NCBI GenBank assembly: GCA_944384065.1
Contig: CALWRY010000015.1
Location: 1 to 35,236 of the forward strand
Source: an uncultured Enterocloster sp.
Lineage (GTDB): Bacteria; Bacillota; Clostridia; Lachnospirales; Lachnospiraceae
Length of the DNA: 35,236 nt
Direction: 5' to 3'
In this document: piece by piece, positions 7,385 through 15,521 of the stretch
Layout of the letters: every line of letters starts with the position of its first letter
Numbering within the stretch: position 1 is the stretch's first letter
Made by a program: the position numbers and the translations under genes
Notes under the pieces: model-generated
Database searches by the model: none
Told to the model about the DNA's origin: nothing
The model's input: the letters and a program-made list of their open reading frames with translations, nothing else

Positions 7385-8965
7385 TTATACCGGCCGGATT
7401 TCCTTCCTCTTCTTGGGAATCTGCGTAAATACAAGGTCGCGGTTCTTTGTCTTTAAGATTTCCAGCTGCTCAATAATGCGCTTTCTCGTCTCCCTGGGCG
7501 CAATGATATCGTTGCAGATCAGCAGATCCGCCGTGGTATACACATCGCCCATCACCTTGGTAAATTCGGCCACCAGCTCCTTTAATTTGGCTTCCGGATC
7601 CGCAGCCGCCGCAAGCTCCCTGCGGAAAATCACCTTCACAGACCCCTCCGGGTTTGTGGCGGAGGCCTTAAAGAAGGGCCAGTGGAAAATAGCGTCCATA
7701 TTCTGTCCAAAGCCGCCCATAGCCACTGCGGAAGCCCCGTACTGCTTGCGGAGCACCACGCTGATCTTCGGCACGGTGGCGGTTCCCATTGCGTAGCAGG
7801 CCTTGGCCCCGTGGCGGACAACGCCCTTGTGCTCCTGGTCAACGCCGGGAAGGAAGCCCGGGCAGTCCGTCAGCCAGATGAGCGGGATGTTGAAGGCGTC
7901 GCAGGTGTCCACAAAATGGGCCATCTTATCCGAGGCGTCCACATCCAGGCAGCCCGCCATGTACTTGGGGTTGTTGGCGATGATGCCCACCACCTGGCCC
8001 TGGATCCGCGCAAACAGGGTAAACAGATTTCTTGCCCAGAGGGGCTGAATCTCGAAAATACTGTCCTTATCCACAATGAGCTCTATCACATGCATCATGT
8101 CATAGGCCTTGTTGTAGTTGTCCGGCAGATAGTCGTCCAGCTCATAAATCAGCCGGTTGGGGTCGTCGTCGCAGGGGACTGCGGGCGGCATCTCGTGGCA
8201 GTTCTGGGGCATGTAGCTCAGATATTTCTTGATGATCTCGATGCAGTCCCTGTCATCCTTGGCCAGATACTGGGTATTTCCCGAAATTGCGTTGTTGGTA
8301 TAGCCGCCGCTCAGCTCCTCCGGATCCACATCCTGGTTGATGGCCGCCTTGATGGGCTCCGGGCCGCAGATATACATGCGGCTTGTCTTATCCACGCTGA
8401 CAATAAATTCCGTCATGGCCGGTATGTAGGCTCCGCCGCCTGCGCAGTTGCCCATGATGGCCGACACCTGGGGGATATAGCCGGAGTTGACAATGGAGGT
8501 CATCATCTGGCTGATGGCCTGGGTCATATTCCCCTCCTGGAAGCGGGCGCCGCCCGTATCCACCAGAGCCACGATAGGAGCCCCCATCCGGGCCGCCTCC
8601 ATCTGGATGTACGCGACCTTCAGGCTGTTGGTCCTTCCGATGGTGCCTCCCATAACCGTAAAATCATGGCCGTAGCAATAGGTAAGCCTTCCGTTTATTT
8701 TTCCGCAGCCCGTAACCATGCCGTCCGCCGGGGTAAAGGCCTTGTCCATTCCCAGATCCTTGCACTTGGACTGGGCAAACAGATACTGCTCCACAAAGGT
8801 TCCCTTGTCAAAGAGCAGGTCAATCCGCTCCCGGATGGACAGCTTTCCCTTGGCATGCATCTGCCGCTCGATCCGCTCCGGGCCGCCGCCCTGCATGAAT
8901 TTTTCCCTGCGCGCCTCCAGCTCCTCAATCTTTGCCATGTTTTCCTTGTTTACCGCTTCTCCCAT
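7385..8965 (-). CDS. Biotin-dependent acyl-CoA carboxyltransferase / decarboxylase alpha-like subunit
   Basis: This 526-residue crotonase-fold protein belongs to the carboxyltransferase group of propionyl-CoA carboxylase beta, methylmalonyl-CoA decarboxylase MmdA and glutaconyl-CoA decarboxylase GcdA. The N-terminal half has GAPIVALVDTGGARFQEG and the oxyanion-hole segment GNCAGGGAYIPAMTEF. The C-terminal half has GIIANNPKYMAGCLDVDASDK and DCPGFLPGVDQE, typical of the family. The segment that usually reads like AWPxAEIAVMGPEGA is replaced by an unusual GQNMDAIFHWPFF...NPEGS, so substrate specificity may differ. The start is the ATG at 8965, ten bases after AAGGAGGG; an in-frame extension to 9076 crosses the promoter and is rejected. 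It is the first gene of the operon. No biotin carrier or biotin carboxylase lies in the window, so whether it decarboxylates or carboxylates is open. Confidence 0.88.
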   Translation of the reverse strand: MGEAVNKENMAKIEELEARREKFMQGGGPERIERQMHAKGKLSIRERIDLLFDKGTFVEQYLFAQSKCKDLGMDKAFTPADGMVTGCGKINGRLTYCYGHDFTVMGGTIGRTNSLKVAYIQMEAARMGAPIVALVDTGGARFQEGNMTQAISQMMTSIVNSGYIPQVSAIMGNCAGGGAYIPAMTEFIVSVDKTSRMYICGPEPIKAAINQDVDPEELSGGYTNNAISGNTQYLAKDDRDCIEIIKKYLSYMPQNCHEMPPAVPCDDDPNRLIYELDDYLPDNYNKAYDMMHVIELIVDKDSIFEIQPLWARNLFTLFARIQGQVVGIIANNPKYMAGCLDVDASDKMAHFVDTCDAFNIPLIWLTDCPGFLPGVDQEHKGVVRHGAKACYAMGTATVPKISVVLRKQYGASAVAMGGFGQNMDAIFHWPFFKASATNPEGSVKVIFRRELAAAADPEAKLKELVAEFTKVMGDVYTTADLLICNDIIAPRETRKRIIEQLEILKTKNRDLVFTQIPKKRKEIRPV

Positions 8966-9040
8966 TCTGGTAATTCCCTCCTTGTTTATAAAAATTATCC
9001 GGACCGGCGCCATCCGCCGTCCAGCAATTCTCTTATCTGT

Positions 9041-9069
9041 AGTATATTTGCTATTTTTTCCAGATTCAA
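9041..9069 (-). promoter_or_regulatory. Promoter of the carboxyltransferase/CoA-transferase operon
   Basis: On the minus strand TTGAAT (9069-9064), 17 bases, then TATACT (9046-9041). The predicted start near 9034 gives a leader of about 70 bases to the ATG at 8965. Confidence 0.7.
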
Positions 9070-9097
9070 ATTTCATAATTTTATTAAACTATAAACT

Positions 9098-9120
9098 TTG
9101 CTTAAGTTATTATGTGGCAA
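9098..9120. promoter_or_regulatory. Candidate LysR-type operator between the divergent promoters
   Basis: The AT-rich spacer between the two -35 boxes holds the interrupted inverted repeat TTGC-N15-GCAA. Its position, upstream of both promoters, is what a LysR regulator controlling itself and a divergent operon would need. This is inferred from position and symmetry only. Confidence 0.35.
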
Positions 9121-9149
9121 TTGATTATGTTATTTACTTTTGTTATAAT
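9121..9149 (+). promoter_or_regulatory. Promoter of the LysR regulator gene
   Basis: TTGATT (9121-9126), 17 bases, TATAAT (9144-9149). The predicted start near 9156 gives a ~53-base leader to the GTG start. The -35 abuts the candidate operator. Confidence 0.75.
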
Positions 9150-9208
9150 ATTCTCATGTAAAACACATTAAATTTAGTCAATTTTTATAATATTGGGGGG
9201 CAAATTTC

Positions 9209-10174
9209 GTGAATATAAACCATACCAAAATTTTACATTTCCTGACCATCGTCAAGTACATGAGCATGAATAAGGCCGCCAGAGAGCTCTATATTTCCCA
9301 GCCCGCCCTAAGTCTCTCCATCTCCCGCCTGGAGGAGGAGCTGGGCATTACCCTCTTTTACCGGGATGGGAATAAACTCATTCTGAGCAGCGAGGCGGAG
9401 GCCCTGCTTCCCATCTTTGAGAAGCTGCGCCAGGACTACGACGCGCTGACAAGGGAAGCCATGCGCCTTAAGCAGATCCCCAGCGACGCGGTCAACTTAA
9501 GCTTTTCCGGAAGCGCCTCCCTGTTCTCCGCCCTTTACATGTCGGATTTTCTGAATAATTATGAGGGAAATGTGCTGCGGCTCTGCTTCGTGGAGTTTGA
9601 CCAGGCGGTGAGTATGCTGCTCACAGGCCAGATTGACTTTGCCATCTCCTACCCGCCTATCGATCATCCCCTTATCACCACGACAAATATCCTGACGGAG
9701 CCCATCGGCCTGGTCATCCGCCCCGATCATCCGCTGGCCGTCAAGCGCCGCTTAAGCTTTGAGGATTTAAAGGACGTAAAAATCCACGGCCTCACCGAGC
9801 ACCACACCTTCCGCAGGCTCTGTGACCAGATCTGCGCCTCCCAGAACGTTCGCCTGACCTATGCAACGGAGGACGAATACCCTGACTACTACCGCAGGAT
9901 CCTGCACAATGACGGCCATGGCGCATTTTTTTCCACCAGGGACAATTTTCATATGAATTTCGAACCGGCCGGAGATTATCTCTACCTGGAAATTGACAAT
10001 CAGATCATGTGCCGCACCATGGGCATCTCCTATCTGACAGGCGGCAAAAAGCAGTACAAGTATGACGGCTTAATCGAATACCTCATATCCCGCCTGCGGG
10101 ATCAGAAGCTCTCGCTCTTTCGGTACAGCAAAACAGCCTCCCAGGCCATTCTGGACAACCCGGAAGGCGGATGA
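9209..10174 (+). CDS. LysR-family transcriptional regulator
   Basis: A 321-residue regulator with a typical N-terminal winged helix-turn-helix (about residues 4-60, with NKAARELYISQPALSLSISRLEEELG). A substrate-binding domain follows from about 90 (VNLSFSGSASLF through GKKQYKYDGL). The start is GTG, eight bases after a GGGGGG ribosome site; no ATG suits better. It is transcribed divergently from the carboxyltransferase/CoA-transferase operon, with a 243-base shared control region holding both promoters. The normal reading is that it senses the acid or its CoA ester and controls that operon. The effector is unknown. Confidence 0.9.
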   Translation: MNINHTKILHFLTIVKYMSMNKAARELYISQPALSLSISRLEEELGITLFYRDGNKLILSSEAEALLPIFEKLRQDYDALTREAMRLKQIPSDAVNLSFSGSASLFSALYMSDFLNNYEGNVLRLCFVEFDQAVSMLLTGQIDFAISYPPIDHPLITTTNILTEPIGLVIRPDHPLAVKRRLSFEDLKDVKIHGLTEHHTFRRLCDQICASQNVRLTYATEDEYPDYYRRILHNDGHGAFFSTRDNFHMNFEPAGDYLYLEIDNQIMCRTMGISYLTGGKKQYKYDGLIEYLISRLRDQKLSLFRYSKTASQAILDNPEGG

Positions 10175-10303
10175 TTTATATGTCACAAACTTCTCACAAT
10201 CTGTTCATAAAACCTTTACAAACTGCTAAAACTTTCTTCACGATTTATCTCTATACTAAAAAATGTAAGAGCTGATGCTATTAAACTTTTTTTCATAATA
10301 CTC

Positions 10304-10339
10304 GGCCGGTGAATAACTTCACCGGCCTCCTCCTTTTTT
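10304..10339 (+). terminator. Terminator of the LysR gene
   Basis: GGCCGGTGAA pairs with TTCACCGGCC (10304-10313 with 10318-10327) around a TAAC loop, followed by a run of T at 10333-10339. Confidence 0.85.
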
Positions 10340-10409
10340 ATCCGTTATTATCTGATTAATTTTCGTTATATTCCTATATTTTCATTATAACTCTATTAAA
10401 ATCTCAAAT

Positions 10410-10438
10410 TTGACTGTCAATCCCAACAATTATACAAT
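10410..10438 (+). promoter_or_regulatory. Promoter of the Ca2+-ATPase operon
   Basis: TTGACT (10410-10415), 17 bases, TACAAT (10433-10438). The predicted start near 10445 leaves a ~67-base leader. The region 10340-10409 is AT-rich with nothing else assignable. Confidence 0.75.
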
Positions 10439-10443
10439 ATACT

Positions 10444-10485
10444 CACAAGCGTTTGGGCAAAACTATTGCCGGCCCTGCGCCTGTG
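10444..10485 (+). promoter_or_regulatory. Hairpin at the 5' end of the Ca2+-ATPase leader
   Basis: CACAAGCG (10444-10451) pairs with CGCCTGTG (10478-10485) with one mismatch, enclosing GGCAA-AACTA-TTGCC (10456-10470). It starts at the predicted transcription start. It could be a stabilising 5' stem or a control element. I do not recognise it as a known riboswitch class. Confidence 0.4.
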
Positions 10486-10511
10486 AAAAACAAATGAAAA
10501 GGGGTTACATT

Positions 10512-13109
10512 ATGAGCAGTCTATGGCACAACAAATCCGTCCGTGATGTCTTAAGCGAGCTTACGGTATCCGCCCAGGACGGCCTGTCCGCAGCGGAAGC
10601 CCAGAAACGTCTGGAAAAATACGGTCCCAACGAACTCAAAGGAGCGGAAAAAGAAAGCCTCCTCATGCGCTTTCTGGACCAGATGAAGGATCCCATGATC
10701 ATCGTCCTCCTCATCGCCGCTGTCCTCTCATTTGTCTCCAGCGGCTTCACCGACTGGGTGGATTCCGTCATCATCCTTTTGATCGTCATCGTCAACGCCG
10801 TCATCTCCATCTCCCAGGAGGACAACGCCGAGAAGGCCCTGGAAGCCCTCAGGAAGATGTCCGCCCCATTGGCCAAGGTCATCCGGGGCGGCAAGATCAC
10901 ACGAGTGGAGACAAACCTCCTGATTCCCGGCGACATCATCCTCCTGGAGGCCGGGGATCTCGTCCCTGCGGACGCCCGCATCATCGAATGCGCCAACCTT
11001 AAGGCCGACGAGTCCGCCATGACCGGCGAATCCGTCCCTGTCTCCAAGAACGCCTCGGACAGCCTCCCGGAGGACACCGCTCTGGGCGACCGCAAAAACA
11101 TGGTCATCTCCTCCACTGTCGTCACCAATGGCCGTGCCACCTGTGTGGTCACATCCACCGGCATGGACACCGAGGTGGGCCGCATTGCCGGCATGCTCAT
11201 GAACGAGGAGGACTCTGAGACGCCCCTCCAGAAGAAAATGGCGGAGATCTCCAAGGTACTCTCCGTCATCTGCCTGGGCGTCTGTGCGGTGATGTTCTTC
11301 GTAGGCCTATTCTATAAGCGGCCTATTCTTGAAATCTTTATGTCCGCCGTGGCCCTGGCTGTGGCAGCCATCCCCGAGGGCCTGGCCGCCGTGGTGACCA
11401 TCGTGCTGGCCTTGGGCGTACAGCGCATGGTAAAGCGCAACGCCATTGTAAAGAAGCTCCCCGCCGTAGAAACTCTTGGCTGCGCCTCTGTCATCTGCTC
11501 CGACAAGACAGGAACCCTGACCCAGAACAAGATGACCGTGGTGGATGTCTGGACCCTCCGGGGCAAGGATCGGGCCCTGGCCCTGACCATCGGCGCTCTC
11601 TGCAATGACACGGTTTTAAGCTACGAGGCGGACGGACGGCCCAAGACCGCCGGGGATCCCACAGAGACCGCCTTTGTGGACATTGCCTGCAAAGAGGGCC
11701 TGGACAAGAACGAGATGGAGAAATCCATGCCCCGGGCAGCGGAGCTCCCCTTTGACTCCGAGCGCAAGATGATGAGCACCATCCATCCCTTGGAAGGCGG
11801 CAGATACCGGGTCATGGTAAAAGGCGCTCCCGATGTGCTGCTTCGCCGCTGCTCCATTTCCCCGGCGGATGCCAAGACTGCCCTGGCCCAGAACGAGGAT
11901 ATGGCCGGCCGGGCCCTCCGGGTCCTGGGCGTAGCCTACAAGGACATTCCCTCCATTCCCAGGGAGCTTTCCAGTGAAAATCTGGAGAACGGCTTTACCT
12001 TTGTGGGCCTGGTGGGCATGATTGACCCGCCAAGACTTGAAGTAAAGCAGGCTGTAGCCGAATGCTACGGCGCAGGCATCCGTCCGGTCATGATTACCGG
12101 CGACCACAAGCTCACCGCTGTAGCCATCGCAAAGGAGCTGGACATCTTCCGGGACGGCGATCTGGCTATCACCGGAGAAGATCTGGACGCCATGAGCCAG
12201 GAGGATCTGAACCAGAGGGTGGATCAGTATTCCGTATTTGCCCGCGTCTCCCCGGAGCACAAGATGCGCATTGTAAAAGCCTGGCAGTTTAAGGGCAAGG
12301 TGGTGGCCATGACCGGCGACGGCGTAAACGACGCACCGGCCCTGAAGGCTGCGGACATCGGCTGCGCCATGGGCATCACCGGTACTGATGTGGCCAAGGG
12401 CGCCGCAGACATGATCCTGACGGACGACAATTTCTCCACTATCGTCCACGCGGTGGAGCAGGGGCGGGGCATTTACTCCAACATAAAAAAATCCATCCAG
12501 TATCTGCTCTCCTGCAACCTGGGCGAGATTTTAACCATCTTTATCGCCACGGCCTTCAATTTCCACCAGATGCCCCTAATCCCCATCCAGCTTCTGTGGC
12601 TGAACCTGGTGACCGACTCCCTGCCCGCCCTGGCCCTTGGCATGGAGCCGGTGGAGAGCGGGGTTATGAAGGAGAAGCCCAGGGATCCCAGGGTGAGCAT
12701 CTTTGCCGGCGGTTTCGCAGCCAGCATGATATTCTACGGCGTGTTGGTGGGCGCGGCCACACTCACCGCCTACATGCTGGGCGAATACGTCCTCTCCGAC
12801 CCGGACACAGCGGACGGCGTGGCCTGCACCATGTCCTTCGCCACCCTGGTGTTCTGCGAGCTGACCCGTGCGTTCGCCGTGCGCAGCGAGCATCACTCCA
12901 TCTTCAAGATTGGCGTGTTCAGCAATCCCATGATGAACAAGGCCTTTGCCGTAGGGCTCATCCTGCAGCTGGCCGTGCTCTTCATCCCGCCCTTCCAGGA
13001 GGTCTTCGGGGTCATGTACTTAAATGGGCCTGAGTGGGCCATCATCATCGGCCTCTCCCTCATCCCCCTCATCGTGAGTGAGATTGTGAAAGGAGTGAGA
13101 CACGCATGA
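10512..13109 (+). CDS. P-type ATPase, type IIA Ca2+-transporting (SERCA-like)
   Basis: An 865-residue cation pump. An N-terminal cation-ATPase domain (1-70) is followed by the actuator TGES (171-174), the M4 ion site AIPEGL with Glu289, the phosphorylation site DKTGTLT (Asp331), the hinge TGDGVND (601-607), and the M6 site NLVTD (Asn698, Asp702). The PEGL/NxxTD combination is that of Ca2+-selective type IIA pumps, so export of Ca2+ driven by ATP is the likely role. The start at 10512 has AAAAGGGG seven bases upstream; an in-frame ATG at 10410 sits on the promoter and is rejected. Its TGA overlaps the ATG of the next gene (ATGA), so the two are translationally coupled. Confidence 0.93.
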   Translation: MSSLWHNKSVRDVLSELTVSAQDGLSAAEAQKRLEKYGPNELKGAEKESLLMRFLDQMKDPMIIVLLIAAVLSFVSSGFTDWVDSVIILLIVIVNAVISISQEDNAEKALEALRKMSAPLAKVIRGGKITRVETNLLIPGDIILLEAGDLVPADARIIECANLKADESAMTGESVPVSKNASDSLPEDTALGDRKNMVISSTVVTNGRATCVVTSTGMDTEVGRIAGMLMNEEDSETPLQKKMAEISKVLSVICLGVCAVMFFVGLFYKRPILEIFMSAVALAVAAIPEGLAAVVTIVLALGVQRMVKRNAIVKKLPAVETLGCASVICSDKTGTLTQNKMTVVDVWTLRGKDRALALTIGALCNDTVLSYEADGRPKTAGDPTETAFVDIACKEGLDKNEMEKSMPRAAELPFDSERKMMSTIHPLEGGRYRVMVKGAPDVLLRRCSISPADAKTALAQNEDMAGRALRVLGVAYKDIPSIPRELSSENLENGFTFVGLVGMIDPPRLEVKQAVAECYGAGIRPVMITGDHKLTAVAIAKELDIFRDGDLAITGEDLDAMSQEDLNQRVDQYSVFARVSPEHKMRIVKAWQFKGKVVAMTGDGVNDAPALKAADIGCAMGITGTDVAKGAADMILTDDNFSTIVHAVEQGRGIYSNIKKSIQYLLSCNLGEILTIFIATAFNFHQMPLIPIQLLWLNLVTDSLPALALGMEPVESGVMKEKPRDPRVSIFAGGFAASMIFYGVLVGAATLTAYMLGEYVLSDPDTADGVACTMSFATLVFCELTRAFAVRSEHHSIFKIGVFSNPMMNKAFAVGLILQLAVLFIPPFQEVFGVMYLNGPEWAIIIGLSLIPLIVSEIVKGVRHA

Positions 13110-14035
13110 GTTTTCTCTTAGACGGAATCCTGGCGGTTACCTGGCAGCAGGTTGTGATGTATCTGGTGGGCATCCTGCTCATCTGGCTGGCTGTCAAGAA
13201 GGAGTACGAGCCCTCCCTTCTTCTTCCCATGGGCTTTGGGGCCATCCTGCTCTTTATCGGGATTGGGGCCATGATTGACTTCGGGCCTTTGCTCAGCCAG
13301 CCTGTGCTGTTCCTCTTCGGGGCGGCTGCCCAGTTCGGCATCTTTGCCGCCATCGTCATCGCCTGCCTTATGGGCTTTGACTTAAAGGACGCGGCTTCCA
13401 TCGGCATCATCGGGGCGGCGGACGGTCCCACCTCCATCCTGGTGTCCCAGGTACTGAACTCGAACTACATGGGGGCCATCGCTGTGGCCGCCTACTCCTA
13501 CATGGCCCTGGTACCCATCATCCAGCCCTTTTCCATAAAGCTTGTGACAACCCGCAGGGAGCGCTGCATCCACATGGAGTACAACCCCAAGAGCGTGAAT
13601 AAGGCCCTGCGGATCTCCTTCCCCATTGCGGTGACCATCATCGTGGGCTTTATCTCGCCCCAGTCCGTGGCCCTGGTAGGCTTCCTGATGTTCGGGAATC
13701 TGCTCCGGGAATGCGGAGTATTAAACAGCCTGAGCCAGTCCGCCCAGAATGAGCTGGCCAATATTATCACCCTGCTCCTTGGAATCACCATTTCCTTCAG
13801 CATGCGGGCGGAGCAGTTCGTGAACGGAGCCACCGTTATGATAATGGCCCTGGGCCTGGTGGCCTTCGTGTTTGACACCATCGGAGGCGTACTCTTTGCC
13901 AAACTTGTGAATGTGTTCCTGGCAATGGCGGGAAAGAAGCCGGTCAATCCCATGATCGGGGGCTGCGGAATCTCCGCCGCCATCGTTGTCATCATGATCA
14001 CGGTTATGATTCTGGGAAAGATATGCGCGCGATAG
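13106..14035 (+). CDS. Shortened OadB/GcdB/MmdB-like membrane protein (sodium-pump decarboxylase beta family)
   Basis: A 309-residue polytopic protein clearly related to beta subunits of Na+-translocating decarboxylases. It shows the typical N-terminus (GILAVTWQQVVMYLVGILL), GIGAMIDFGPLL, and GIIGAADGPTSILV with Asp106 corresponding to the essential Asp203 of Klebsiella OadB. It also keeps SYMALVPIIQP and NPMIGGCGIS. Family members are usually 370-430 residues. Two segments appear missing in frame: about 45 residues after GFGAIL (residue 47), and the part after GIS at 290 that normally holds PMAAR and a last helix pair. Asn281, Gly285 and Ser290 match the second conserved site, but the usual Arg (Arg389 in OadB) falls on Met297. 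No alpha or biotin subunit adjoins it; it is coupled to the Ca2+ pump. It may be an orphan Na+-binding protein, not a decarboxylase subunit. Confidence 0.8.
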   Translation: MSFLLDGILAVTWQQVVMYLVGILLIWLAVKKEYEPSLLLPMGFGAILLFIGIGAMIDFGPLLSQPVLFLFGAAAQFGIFAAIVIACLMGFDLKDAASIGIIGAADGPTSILVSQVLNSNYMGAIAVAAYSYMALVPIIQPFSIKLVTTRRERCIHMEYNPKSVNKALRISFPIAVTIIVGFISPQSVALVGFLMFGNLLRECGVLNSLSQSAQNELANIITLLLGITISFSMRAEQFVNGATVMIMALGLVAFVFDTIGGVLFAKLVNVFLAMAGKKPVNPMIGGCGISAAIVVIMITVMILGKICAR

Positions 14036-14077
14036 TTATTGCGTGACTGTCAGAACAGAAGTGTGAAATGATCCATT

Positions 14078-14126
14078 AAAAAAGCAGCTGCCAATGGCTT
14101 TCTGCCCGGCAGCTGCCTTTCTATTT
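14078..14126. terminator. Bidirectional terminator between the Ca2+ pump operon and nfnB
   Basis: GCAGCTGCC (14084-14092) pairs with GGCAGCTGC (14108-14116). On the minus strand it is followed by TTTTTT (14083-14078), an excellent terminator for nfnB. On the plus strand CTTTCTATTT follows. Confidence 0.85.
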
Positions 14127-14132
14127 CCCCAA

Positions 14133-15521
14133 TCAGTTTATCGCCTTCAAATATTCGTCAATCCCCTTGGCAGCCGCCTTCCCGGCCCCCATGGCCAGGA
14201 TAACCGTAGCCGCCCCGGTCACCGCGTCGCCTCCGGCATAGACGCCCTCCTTGGTGGTCTTTCCATCTGACTCCTCGGCGATGATGCATCTCCACTTGTT
14301 GGTCTCAAGGCCTTCCGTGGTAGAGGAGATTAACGGGTTGGGGGAGGTTCCCAGGGACATGATAACCGTGTCCACCTCCATGGTGTAGTCCGAGCCCGGC
14401 ACCTCCACCGGACGTCTCCGCCCGGAGGCATCCGGCTCGCCAAGCTCCATCTTCCGGATCACCATTCCCGTCACCCAGTCATTCTCATCCACCAGGATTT
14501 CCACGGGATTGCGCAGAAGGTCGAAGATAACGCCCTCCTCCTTGGCGTGGTGCACCTCCTCCACACGAGCAGGAAGCTCCGCCTCGCTTCTCCGGTATAC
14601 GATATGTACCTCCGCACCCAGACGCAGCGCCGTCCGGGCCGCATCCATGGCCACGTTTCCGCCGCCCACAACGGCCACCTTTTTCCCCCGGAAAATAGGC
14701 GTATCGTAGTCCTCCCGGAAGGCCTTCATCAGATTGCTTCTCGTCAGGTACTCATTGGCGGAAAATACTCCGTTGGCATTCTCCCCGGGAATCCCCATAA
14801 ACTTGGGAAGGCCAGCGCCGGAGCCGATAAATACCGCCTCATAGCCCTCCTCGCTCATCAGCTCGTCGATGGTCACGGATTTTCCGATAACCACATCCGT
14901 CTCTATCTTCACGCCCAGCTTCTTCACATTCTCTATCTCCGGGCGCACCACCCCCAGCTTGGGCAGACGGAACTCGGGAATTCCGTAGGTCAAAACACCG
15001 CCCGGCTCATGGAGTGCCTCAAAGATTGTCACCTCATATCCCATCTTCGCCAGATCCCCAGCGCAGGTAAGGCCTGCAGGACCAGAGCCGATGACTGCCA
15101 CCTTTCTCCCGTTCGTGCGCTCCGGCTTCTCCGGCTCAATCCCATTTTCCCGGGACCAGTCCGCCACAAACCGCTCCAGCTTTCCGATGGACACGGGCTC
15201 TCCCTTGATGCCGCGGATGCACTTGCCCTCGCACTGGCTCTCCTGGGGGCACACTCGGCCGCAGACTGCGGGCAGGGAGCTGGATTTTCCGATAACCGCC
15301 GCTGCCTCCTTAAAGTTTCCTTCCTTTACTTCCTTTATAAATCCGGGAATATCAATGGATACCGGGCAGCCCTTCACGCACTGGGCGTTCTTGCAGTTTA
15401 GGCAGCGGGACGCCTCCTCCACGGCCTCCCCGGCGTTATATCCCAGGCAGACCTCCTCAAAATTCTTTGCACGCACAGCCGGCTCCTGCTCGCGCACCGG
15501 CACCTTCTTCATCACATCCAT
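14133..15521 (-). CDS. nfnB: NfnB, large subunit of NADH-dependent ferredoxin:NADP+ oxidoreductase
   Basis: A 462-residue flavoprotein of the glutamate-synthase small-subunit type. The N-terminal iron-sulfur region has Cys40, 43, 48, 52 and Cys87, 91, 97, 101, enough for two [4Fe-4S] clusters. It continues with an FAD-binding GSGPAG (145-150) and an NADP(H)-binding GGGNVAMDAAR (286-296). On its own it could be annotated as gltA/gltD-like. The adjacent PyrK-like gene, overlapping by one base (TAATG), identifies the pair as NfnAB. That enzyme couples NADH and reduced ferredoxin oxidation to NADP+ reduction by flavin-based electron bifurcation in the cytoplasm. The pair shares an operon with folA, which consumes NADPH. 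The operon ends at the terminator at 14078. Confidence 0.88.
   Translation of the reverse strand: MDVMKKVPVREQEPAVRAKNFEEVCLGYNAGEAVEEASRCLNCKNAQCVKGCPVSIDIPGFIKEVKEGNFKEAAAVIGKSSSLPAVCGRVCPQESQCEGKCIRGIKGEPVSIGKLERFVADWSRENGIEPEKPERTNGRKVAVIGSGPAGLTCAGDLAKMGYEVTIFEALHEPGGVLTYGIPEFRLPKLGVVRPEIENVKKLGVKIETDVVIGKSVTIDELMSEEGYEAVFIGSGAGLPKFMGIPGENANGVFSANEYLTRSNLMKAFREDYDTPIFRGKKVAVVGGGNVAMDAARTALRLGAEVHIVYRRSEAELPARVEEVHHAKEEGVIFDLLRNPVEILVDENDWVTGMVIRKMELGEPDASGRRRPVEVPGSDYTMEVDTVIMSLGTSPNPLISSTTEGLETNKWRCIIAEESDGKTTKEGVYAGGDAVTGAATVILAMGAGKAAAKGIDEYLKAIN

Noticed and set aside
8966-9076. N-terminal extension of the carboxyltransferase
   Set aside because: It crosses the operon promoter at 9041-9069. 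The internal ATG at 8965 has AAGGAGGG at the right distance.
10444-10485. Known metal riboswitch (yybP-ykoY, NiCo) upstream of the Ca2+-ATPase
   Set aside because: Only a simple two-tier stem is present. The conserved loop sequences of those classes are not seen.
10410-10511. N-terminal extension of the Ca2+-ATPase
   Set aside because: The extra 34 codons start on the -35 box of a well-formed promoter, have no ribosome site and do not resemble the family's N-terminus. The ATG at 10512 has a good site.
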